A stretch of DNA of 64,000 nucleotides from contig OZ020261.1 in assembly GCA_963971285.1 (NCBI GenBank), positions 5,149,983 through 5,213,982 on the forward strand, written 5' to 3'. This DNA is from Astropecten irregularis (Eukaryota > Echinodermata > Asteroidea > Paxillosida > Astropectinidae). How positions within the stretch are numbered: the first letter of the stretch is position 1; every line of letters begins with the position of its first letter. Positions 55,492-64,000 of this stretch are shown in pieces. The notes under the pieces were generated by a model that ran no database searches, had not been told where the DNA came from, and saw nothing but the letters and a program-made list of their open reading frames with translations. Made by a program: the position numbers and the translations under genes.

Positions 55492-57790
55492 AGAATTGTA
55501 TAATTCATTTCGGTCATTATTTTGGTTGATGAGCAGTTTGCAACAGTTTATTACTTATAATACTTATGAATTAGTATATTCTTTACTCATTTCATGTTAT
55601 TAATGAAACTTAATTTAAAGAAACAGGGAAATCGCATCATATCAAGATACAGGGAGGATTTTCAAGTTCTCCAGAAGTATTTCTTAACTTCTGTTTCACA
55701 ACTTGATATTTCGCAACTCGAATGGTCCTAATTGCTTACGTACTCCATATAAATCAGAAATTGCATCAACTCACACTTGTTTACGCTAAATTGTTCGTGC
55801 TTGTGTAATATCTACACCCATTAAAATAATGACGGTGGGGTTTTGTGAACAGCAAAACAACAACTCAGCATTTTACGGTTTGAATATTCAACAATGTCAA
55901 TAATAAGAAAAACGTGCAACAAAACTGTTGTTGCAATTCGACTTATTAATTGAAATTATCTGTTTCAGTTTCGTGTTTACATTTCGTCATGAAACAGTCG
56001 TGGAGTGACCGAGGTCCAATCCAGGTTACCTGGTAATTGTCGTTGTCACGTCGAAGAGTTTGCTCTCCTCAGGGTTGCTATGGGCAACCGCGGCAGATGC
56101 TCTCTGTCATATATTTTTTACCACACCACATGACAACTATATAGCTTTCATCATTGACACCACGTAATGTACATTCCATACACACACTCAGCAAAGAACT
56201 GGACGAAGAGCAAAGCATACACACATTGGAAAATGTCAACGTTATGTCAACTTTTCCCGCCATAATTTTTGCCTATGTCGATATCGTCTGCTCGCCACAG
56301 GGACGCTCTTGAACAACCACACTCGTATAACATTGTTGAATCAGGCAGCAATTTCGTTATACAATACAAGACCAGAGGAAGATAATACGTCTCGCCTTGG
56401 AGTGCATTTATTATCTTCGGTTAATATTAGCCCCTGGAGTAGCCTACGTAGGCTGTAGGACAGAGGGCCCATCGCTGTTTTACGCTTTCAATCTACTAGA
56501 GATAAAAATGACACTCGGACGAGGTGGACAATAAAAATGGGCGCCGCCAGCAGTATTTGCCAGGCAACAACCAGATAAAACAGTTCCGCGTTCACGAATC
56601 AACTTCGTGGGTGGATTTGAGTCGAGATAATTTCATTTGTGCTGTTCAGTGGATGAGTTGGGACATACCGACGGTGGCCACACCTTGCCATCGGGCCGTC
56701 ATTAATATTGAAGTCTGTTTCAGTTGAAGAACATCTTGTACGAGATCGTCTTGTCAGATCCTGAGAGGTATTGAAACAGCAGATACTACTAATTTATATC
56801 TTCAACACCGACATCCATTCGTCTGCTTCATCAACAGAGCTTCGAAGAAGAAAAAAAAGGCGCGAACTTCTAGCTTGTGGCGGGAAAGATAACACGTCAC
56901 TAATGGAAGTTATCAATGAATAACTATACACGGAGCCTCCGGTCATTTTGCCCACGTAGCAGCTACGAATACTGATTTCCGTCTCGAGCATCACCCCATG
57001 GAGGGAAGCTGTAACGATTCCTATCATGATGACCTGCTCAGTTGCTATTTTTACGAAACACAACTACGTCTGATAAGCGACAAATCTGATCTGTGATCTC
57101 CTCTACGTTTCGAAGTCACCACCGTCTACATGAACAAGATCGATGACGTCTGATCACCTAAAAGAAAAGTTGTAATCTGATGTGGATTGGTTTGTGGAAA
57201 CACCATGTAAGAATCGTTAGTACTTTCGCACTTCTATTTCGTTCGCACTTCTCGTAAGGTCTCAACGTTTCGACAAGCCTGCTCTAGTCATCACCAGGAG
57301 ACCCTGTTATCTTTGTCAGAACTCAGGACACGATGTCCTAAAACACCTCCTGACAATTGTATTTGTTGTCTTCTTTACCGTGGTTCTCCAGTAAAGTAAA
57401 GCATGCTTCTTTCAAATCACTCCACACTAAATCCAATCTACCTTTGGCTTTCTTGCGGTCCCCTTGGACAGGGTTTTAGAATCTGCCCACTCCGTTTACA
57501 TTGTGTAAAAGACTATCCTGTATTGTAGTCTATAGAAAGCATCGTGTGGGGAAAGTTAGTTGGAAATTAGGTTGTTTACAATAAACGATGAAAGATTATA
57601 TGGAAGACGCAGTTTGAATACTAGGTGAGAGGAAAACTATTTAGCGAAGAGTCGGTTTCATGCAAACCAATTAGAAGTCTTTTTTGTTTCGAACACTAAA
57701 CAGAATCATTTATTAGTCCATGTATTAATTTCGTCATTTCGTCATTATATTATTTTTTTGAAACTGAAACTCATTGAATAAGTCATCAAT
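55492..57790. other. Intergenic, upstream of the 57791 ORF
   Basis: AT-rich with many small ORFs. A GC-richer patch at about 56530-56720 ends in GTCTGTTTCAG but has no coding pattern that I trust. Promoter elements of the 57791 gene could lie here; none is clear. Confidence 0.3.
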
Positions 57791-58258
57791 ATGGAAGGAA
57801 AGCACGCCAAAAAGAGACCAGTCTCGGCCACTGTGTCATCCAGCACGGTATCTCGAACGCCATTCACAACTACCGGGAAGGTACACCGGGCAGCGGTCAG
57901 CAGTGGATGGAGTCAGTCCCCGTCTGCGGCCGGTGTCGGTCCGCCGCCGTCCTGGTCGCGGTCAGCATCGGCAGGTCCACCACGGCCCCATGCCCAACAG
58001 AGAGGACCACGATCCATTGCCCAGCTGAAAAGCCTGGACCAAAAGGAGATGGACGCCCTCATACAGGGGAAGATCTGCGCCAAGCCGCCTCTGCAGAGGG
58101 CGCACTCCTTCCCGTGTCAAACATCCGGGCCTGTTGGAAAAGGTGCGCAGGCGCGAGAGCTGATGCACGAGCTCAGGCAATGTCGATACCTGAGGACGAG
58201 CCAAACGGAAGCAGAGGTCAAAGGTCAAGAAGACACTGATTCGCATCCGCCATTTTGA
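57791..58258 (+). CDS. Small basic, Ser/Pro-rich hypothetical protein (155 aa)
   Basis: A complete ORF with ATG in good context (A at -3, G at +4), an in-frame TAA 12 bases upstream and TGA at 58258. It is markedly GC-richer than its AT-rich surroundings, which argues for coding. The protein starts MEGKHAKKRPVSA and is rich in Ser, Thr, Pro, Arg and Gln. The middle (about residues 76-110) looks more ordered: RSIAQLKSLDQKEMDALI, then CAKPPLQRAHSFP, where RAHSFP resembles a phosphorylation or 14-3-3-type site. There is no signal peptide or membrane span, so a cytosolic or nuclear protein is likely. It may be a single-exon gene or the 5' coding exon of a longer one. Two other frames are partly open over the same stretch. 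I do not recognise the family. Confidence 0.5.
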   Translation: MEGKHAKKRPVSATVSSSTVSRTPFTTTGKVHRAAVSSGWSQSPSAAGVGPPPSWSRSASAGPPRPHAQQRGPRSIAQLKSLDQKEMDALIQGKICAKPPLQRAHSFPCQTSGPVGKGAQARELMHELRQCRYLRTSQTEAEVKGQEDTDSHPPF

Positions 58259-58399
58259 ATAATTACACATGTATAATACAACCATTAATCAGTCTAGCAA
58301 AGGAGTGGCGAAACAGCTTAGCTAAAATACACCAATACAGTCTTAACACTTGCTAAGTAGGCCTAATGGTTAGACAACTTTCTTTTGAATTCACCTTTA

Positions 58400-58924
58400 A
58401 GGTACTATCATACTTTGGTAGCATACCGAAACAGAAATGTTCACAGATTTACCTATAACTTACAGTGTGTCAAGATGGTTCTGGTAGAAACATACGGTAA
58501 ATTGTTCTGCCTGAAATGCTGTTTCTATGCAGAAAAGTGTAAAACTAATGACCGAAATTATTTTTGATCTTTTAAAGATCTTTGTTTATTTTAATGATTT
58601 TCTTCTTAATTTCGTGCGTTTTATTTATTTTGTAGTATCTATACTTTTCTCTTTTTTCTGTTTTAAAGGTTTTTAACACGGCCCCTTGAAAAACAGCCTT
58701 TGGCTGAATGGGTTTTCCGTGTATAAATAAGATTAATAAATAAATAAACAATAAAAGTTAAAAGACTTAAGAAATACCGTGGCCGTTTTTCACTGTTTTT
58801 TTTTTCAAAAGGTTGGCACCGTATGGGACTGAAATTTTCACAGATGACTGTTACTGTATCTTTCTTGATGTTATTGCCCATGAATCTGTATTTCTTTGAC
58901 AACAACTTAAGTATGATATTACCT
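58400..58924 (-). mobile_element. TTAA MITE family 1 interrupted by a LINE 3' tail
   Basis: Left end GGTACTATCATACTTTGGTA after TTTAA, right end TAAGTATGATATTACCT followed by TTAA (58925-58928). The centre (about 58579-58756) holds a foreign piece ending TTTCCGTGTATAAATAAGAT and (AAAT)n, which resembles the 3' end of a non-LTR element. Confidence 0.65.
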
Positions 58925-58929
58925 TTAAA

Positions 58930-59640
58930 GAAAGAAAAACGAAAAATAACGCCACAGCAAGTAACCTTGATAAAATCGTTAAATTTTTAATCAGAATCAC
59001 CACTCAGATGCGACAACAGAAACTAATAAACAATTACTATTAAAGGCAGCATAAAATCATTATTCATAAATGTGTGTATTATTTAAGAATCGTCATTACC
59101 ATCTTCCCAAGCAAAATGTATACTGATTTAATACATAAAATAATGTTACAAACAAAGCGTTTCCGAGCAAACAATTGCCCATTGTCTATATTGAAACTGA
59201 CTCCCTGATAGAGTCGATCAGACAAGAACACGATATCACACACTTTCAACAACAGATCAAAATCCTGAATTTTGTCCTTTTGTCCTTTTTATCGAAGACA
59301 CAAAATTGAATTTGCCAACCTGATCGGCCCCTTAGAATGAAGATGAAGAGGACCCTAATAAATGTTGTTGATTATAATTGTATCATTATTATGTCAAGTA
59401 GTATATGTACCGAGTAATTATCATAATAAATCTCTCTCTTTTGTTTTCGAAAAAGTACGAATTCAACTAAAGTTCCAAATCTTCACCTTTTTTTTTTCGC
59501 TCGCCACTGTGTCAGAAAAACCATGACTATAGATGAAACCAAATGGTTTTTCCTCACAATACATGACAGCTCTGGTCAGCTCTGGCCTCCACAGGTAAGT
59601 TCTCTAATGCATAAGGTAAGTCGTAGTATAGTTGGAAGAC
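58930..59640. other. Intergenic, no recognised feature
   Basis: AT-rich sequence. Nothing supported. Confidence 0.3.
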
Positions 59641-59644
59641 TGGA

Positions 59645-60665
59645 ACCATCAATGTGTGGAACCATCCACAGTGAGTGGACTTACACCAATCTTGTGGAAC
59701 TACCCACTATCTGCGGAACTATCCCCCACCTGTGGAACTATCCACTTCCATCAATCTGTGGAATTATCCACTATCTGTGGAACTGTCCACAATATGTGAA
59801 ACTTCCCTCAATCTATGGAAGTATCCACTGTTTGTGGAACTTACCCACTATCTGTGTAAATATCCACCGTGTGTGGAACTATCCACCGTCTGTGAAACTA
59901 CCCACAATATGTGAAACTTTCATCAATCTGTGAAAGTATCCACTGTTTGTGGAACTACCCACTATTTGTGGAACTCTCCACCGTATGTGGAACTATCCAC
60001 ATCCATTAATCGGTGGAACTATCCACAATATGTGAAACTTCCATCAATCTGTGAAAGTATCCACTGTTTGTGGAACTACATGTATACAATATCTGAGGAA
60101 CTTCCACCAATCTGTGGAATTATCCACTATCTGTGGAACTGCCCACTATCTGTGGAACTATCCACTATCTGTGGAACTATCCACTATTTGTGGAACTGCC
60201 CACTATCTGTGGAATATCCAGTATATATGGAACTATCAACAATATGTTGAACTACCATTAGTTGATCTTCCCTTGATCTGTCAGGAATAACCCATAATCT
60301 GTGGAACTTCCATCAATCTGTGGAATTATCCACCTGTTGAACTATCCACCGTCTATGAAAGTACCCACAACCTGTGGAACGTATATCAATCTGTGGAATT
60401 ATCCATAATCTGCAGAGTGTGGAACTATTCACAACCTGTGGAACTATCCATCATAATCTGTAGAACTTTCCACGATATGTGGAACTTCCATCAATCTGTG
60501 GAATTATCCACATTCTGCAGAGTGTGGAAATATTCACAATCAGTGGGACTATCCATAATCTGTGCATCTTACAACATGTAAAACTATCCATATCAATCTG
60601 TGGAACTATCCACGATGTGTGGAACTTCCATCAATCTGTGGAGCTATCCACTATCTATGGAACCG
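59645..60665 (+). repeat. Minisatellite of TGTGGAACTATCCAC units
   Basis: About 50 variants of CTATCTGTGGAACTATCCAC with changes such as CTTCCATCAATCTGTGGAAT. GTGGA and TCCAC make each unit a small inverted repeat. The overlapping plus-strand ORFs (LWNYPLSVELSTICGT-like repeats) follow the array. Confidence 0.92.
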
Positions 60666-61089
60666 TAATATTGCGTTCGATGAATCAGATCACAGGGGTC
60701 TATTGTTGACAAACCTGTGGACCATTAATTACGAACTTTCTGCTAGACCCCTTTCCTCGTGACCTTCATGATGATCGCAGCAATTTCATTTGTACGAACT
60801 GAAAATATGATTTTCATCATTTGTTCTATTCCTTGTTCATATACGATAGGGAGTAAAAATGTATTTACAGTTTCTAATATAATGCACCCGTCCATAACAC
60901 ATTTGTTTCATAAAGTTTATCTAATACATGTAAAGAGAATACTCTAAACTGCGATTTGAAATATAGAAAACTGGTTAATTACAGTTTGTGTGAGGTAATT
61001 GGTTCCAAGCACTAGTTTTATTTCCACTGAAAACATAAATTTGGAAATGGGAAGTGCTGGTAATTTACTGGGCCTTGTATTCCGGTAAT
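60666..61089. other. Intergenic, no recognised feature
   Basis: AT-rich sequence. Nothing supported. Confidence 0.3.
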
Positions 61090-61093
61090 TTAA

Positions 61094-61623
61094 AGGTAGT
61101 ATCATACATTGGTAGCATACCGAAACAGAAATCATCACAGATTTACCTATTACTAACAGGGTATAAAGGTGGTGATGGTAGAAACATACCGTTAAAATAT
61201 TTCTGCCTGAAATGCTGTATTTAAAGGGATGGTACATAATTGGTAAGACAAAACAAAATTAATACACTTCAAGATCACAGATTTACATAAAACTTACACA
61301 GTATAATGGTGATGATAGGAGAAAACATCCCATGAAATGTTTTTGATTGAAATGCCATATTCGTTGAGAAATAAATGAAACTATTTTCCGATTGGAGTCA
61401 ATCGCTTCGAAGTGTTTCGAGCATAATATCGTTGAAATGTGTGAACGGGTTTTCACTATTTTCTCGTGACCCAGATGGCTGATTGACCTCAAACTTCTAC
61501 AGGTTTGTCAGTTAAGGTATATGATGGATTACATTATTAGCTTTCACTGTCAGCAACGGTTAAGTCGCAAAGACCGATTCTGTACCATCCCTTTAAAACC
61601 AGTGAACGAAATTATTTTTGATC

Positions 61624-61654
<31 letters not shown>

Positions 61655-61810
61655 CACTTAAGAAATACTTATGGCGTTTTTCACCGTTATCTCAAAAAGT
61701 GGGCACCGTATGGGACTGAAATGTCCATAGATGACTGTTACTGTATTGTCCTTGATTTTTTGCGCATGAATCTGCATTCCTTTGACAAAAGCCAAAGCAT
61801 AATACTACCT
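61094..61810 (-). mobile_element. TTAA MITE family 1 carrying a nested family 2 element
   Basis: TTAA at 61090-61093, left end AGGTAGTATCATACATTGGT, right end 'AAAGCATAATACTACCT'. The interior is split at 61225-61592 by family 2, and an A-run of about 30 lies at 61627-61654. Confidence 0.75.
61225..61592 (+). mobile_element. TTAA MITE family 2, nested copy (368 bp)
   Basis: TTAA at 61221-61224 and 61593-61596. It begins AGGGATGGTACATAATTGGT and ends CCGATTCTGTACCATCCCT. Confidence 0.85.
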
Positions 61811-61945
61811 TTTTAGGAGTATTTTCTTACCGAGAAATTCATTTGTAATCACGCGAACGAAGGGACTTAAATGCGGGCCCACGAGTTTAGCACAGGATGC
61901 ATGCCAACTTCACGCTTCACTGCGCACGGGCAGTTTGATAGAAAT

Positions 61946-62070
61946 CGTACCGGCACGATTTGGGTCGCGCTTTTTTGGCTGTGGGAACACAACAAAAAGC
62001 GCGATTATTTGGGTCGCGATTTGGAGTGCTACCCAAATAGTCGCGCTTTTTGGTGTGTGAGAACGTGCCT
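61946..62070. mobile_element. GTTCTCACA foldback fragment
   Basis: ATTTGGGTCGCGCTTTTTTG, AAAAAGCGCGATTATTTGGG and the end GGTGTGTGAGAACGTGCCT match the element at 5696-5940. Confidence 0.5.
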
Positions 62071-62135
62071 AATGTTTTCAACACCTAAATTTCGGCAAAC
62101 GTGAGGAATTTGTACCAGTTCATTATTGTAGGCAC

Positions 62136-62230
62136 AGGGGCCGATTTGCACTAAAGCTTTTGCACTAAACGGAGAATCAATCGCAAAGTAAACTATCTCA
62201 TATCACGCGTGATAGCGATGATCACAAGAT
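62136..62230 (+). mobile_element. Foldback fragment, AGGGGCCGATTTCACT family
   Basis: One terminus (AGGGGCCGATTTGCACTAAA) and part of an arm; the other end is missing. Confidence 0.4.
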
Positions 62231-62384
62231 ACGACTTACGGAATAAAAACAACGCAAGAAAAATATTTCCCATCCCAAACACAATAATAAATAAAAATCC
62301 ATAAAAAAATAATAAATCGTTTCATAAATGAGGTACACGTAAAAGACACATTCCACAGCAGGCATTAAGGCAAACATGTGTTAA

Positions 62385-62742
62385 AGGTAGTATCATACTT
62401 TGGTAGGAAACCAAAACAGAAATTTTCACATATTTATTTTATAACTTACAGGGTACGAAGATGGTGATGGTAGAAATACACCGTTAAACTTTTTCCGCAT
62501 GAAATGGTGTATTTATCAAAAAATTTGTAAAACAACGACCGAAAATCTGTTTGATCTTTTAAAAGATCAAAAATAAAAGAGAAAAGACTTAAGAAATACT
62601 GTGGCTGTTTTTCACTGTTTTCTCAAAAAGTGGGCACCGTATGGGACTGAAAGTTTCACAGATGACTGTTACTGTATCTGTCTTGAAATTGTTGCCCATG
62701 AATCTGTATTTCTTTGACAAAAACCAAAGTATGATATTACCT
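62385..62742 (-). mobile_element. TTAA MITE family 1, full-length copy (358 bp)
   Basis: TTAA at 62381-62384 and 62743-62746. AGGTAGTATCATACTTTGGT on the left and the inverse on the right. Confidence 0.88.
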
Positions 62743-62746
62743 TTAA

Positions 62747-63019
62747 AGGTTGTATCATACTTTGGTAAGAAACCAAAACAGAAATGTTCACAGATTTACG
62801 TATAACTTTCAGGGTATGGAGATGATGCTGGTAGAAACATGCTGTCAAAATGTTTCCGCCTGAAATGGTGTATTTATCCACATATTTGTAAAACAACGAC
62901 CAAAAAGTGGGCACCGTATGGGACTGATATTTTCACAGATGACTGTTACTGTATCTGTCTTGATATTTTTGCCCATGAATCTGTATTTCTTTGACAAAAA
63001 CCAAAGTATGATATTACCT
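62747..63019 (-). mobile_element. TTAA MITE family 1, internally deleted copy abutting the previous one (273 bp)
   Basis: It shares TTAA 62743-62746 with its neighbour and is followed by TTAA 63020-63023. About 85 bp of the centre, including the GATC palindrome, is missing. Confidence 0.85.
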
Positions 63020-63023
63020 TTAA

Positions 63024-63790
63024 GACAAACATGTATTAAGAATGTAAAATTAAAAAGCATAACTATTTACATCTCTGAATTGGTAAAAGTTTGATGATGT
63101 TTCAATACCGGCACATGTTTTTTTGATAAAATGATTTGTGTATAAAATCTTACGTAAACACCCGCTCATTTGAAAACACACTGACTGTGTATAACACTAT
63201 CAAGATAATAATTTGTGCATATTAATGTAGTACCTGATAAATAATTCATTACACGTGATTGTCACTGCGTAATATTTCATACATTTACCCGCTTTTTAAT
63301 GGGATGCAAACACAAATAAAGCCATGCTCAAAGTGGGGACATGTGTGGCTACGACTTTTTTAGTTTACTTAATTGGTGGGCATTAGAACCCAGCCATAGC
63401 CGTAGATAATAAAAATAGAGGTAGATTAAGATACGGCTCTCTATATGACTCCCTGCAAAATGGAAAGTTGGAAAGTACGGTGGCCCAAAGGTGGCATCGC
63501 CAGTCGACAAAAAATAATGGACGTTCAAAAAAATTCACATGAACTCATTTAGGTATAAAATACATGTTTATGCTGTAACTTTGGAAATTTAACAAGTTGA
63601 GCAACTATGGTTTATGTTATGTTGTTAGCCTGAGAGATCAAAATAGAAATGTTCATGAAAAAGACCATTGCAAATAAAAATAAAAATCTGTCTGCCCGAT
63701 TATTTTCTCGACTGTAGACGTACCTTTGGGGCCACCGTAGGAATGAGCATCCAACTCATACACACACCCACATGAACTGTTTGAAGTACT
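63024..63790. other. Intergenic, no recognised feature
   Basis: AT-rich sequence. Nothing supported. Confidence 0.3.
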
Positions 63791-63938
63791 GGGGTCGATT
63801 TCACGAAACTCATCATAGCTTACTATCAATCGTAGGACTTATGATGCATTGCTTCCCTACGTAGGATATGCTCCCTACAATGGGTTATCCTTCGTAACTC
63901 ACGTTGCGATCGATCGTAGGGCTTCGTGAAATCGACCC
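63791..63938. mobile_element. Foldback element, GGGGTCGATTTCACG family, well-preserved
   Basis: It begins GGGGTCGATTTCACGAAACT and ends TTCGTGAAATCGACCC. It closely resembles 23483-23638 in the interior. Confidence 0.75.
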
Positions 63939-64000
63939 TGGATTTAGAAGGACCCTAAACCGAGTGCGTAGTCCGCCTGGCGGATCGTCATGGGTCGATG

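Noticed and set aside
54382..58258. One two-exon gene joining 54382-54570 to 57791-58258
   Set aside because: The donor at 54571 is phase 0, but the nearest AG before 57791 gives another phase and has a weak pyrimidine tract.
59645..60665. Repeated TTATCCAC-like motifs that resemble bacterial DnaA boxes, as in an origin
   Set aside because: The array is a eukaryotic minisatellite with dozens of drifting units; there is no dnaA-like gene, and the window has spliced genes and LINEs.

Overview
The window looks like a gene-poor, AT-leaning, repeat-dense stretch of animal nuclear DNA. Three exons join with GT-AG splice sites and matching phases, one intron is about 36.7 kb long, and the rest is packed with 5'-truncated non-LTR retrotransposons (L2/CR1-like reverse transcriptases), tRNA-derived SINEs, many short inverted-repeat elements (MITEs) and more than ten different minisatellites. 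The mix suggests a marine invertebrate, perhaps an echinoderm, hemichordate or cephalochordate. That placement is inference; nothing in the sequence fixes the species.

Main gene (+ strand, about 1112-44220). Exon 1 (1112-2354), exon 2 (39060-39306) and exon 3 (43534-43897) join in frame (phases 1 and 2) to give a predicted 617-residue single-pass type I membrane protein. It has an N-terminal hydrophobic segment, N-glycosylation sequons, a furin-like RHRR site, a long Ser/Thr/Pro-rich mucin-like stalk, a transmembrane helix at about residues 437-457, and a basic, Ser-rich cytoplasmic tail ending in TTRL, which fits a class I PDZ ligand. I do not recognise the family. A second small gene candidate (57791-58258, +) encodes a 155-residue basic, apparently disordered protein, and a weaker candidate lies at 54382-54576.

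Layout. 1-1111: repeat-derived sequence and the upstream part of the main gene. 2355-39059: intron 1, holding a broken LINE (2770-3843), a 1-kb foldback element (5042-6035), minisatellites (6.4, 9.8-10.9, 16.8, 24.5, 28.0, 29.3-30.6, 31.8, 33.2 and 38.2 kb), hAT-like and Tc1/mariner-like MITEs, foldback families whose ends read GGGGYCRATTTCA, and a degraded retroelement tail (22.9-23.4 kb). 39307-43533: intron 2 with an antisense broken LINE sitting in the centre of an inverted repeat. 43898-54266: the 3' end of the gene, a SINE, then a tandem segmental duplication of about 3 kb (46354-49439 and 49661-54266). The second copy carries a young L2-like insertion (51425-53258) and the first copy carries a TTAA-flanked MITE that the second lacks. 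54267-64000: the two small gene candidates, a TGTGGAACTATCCAC satellite (59.6-60.7 kb) and more TTAA MITEs, some nested or abutting.

The most informative signal beyond the main gene is the pair of related TTAA-flanked MITE families (15 and 4 recognisable copies or fragments). Together with the duplication they give empty sites, nested insertions and a relative order of events that can be read within this single window.
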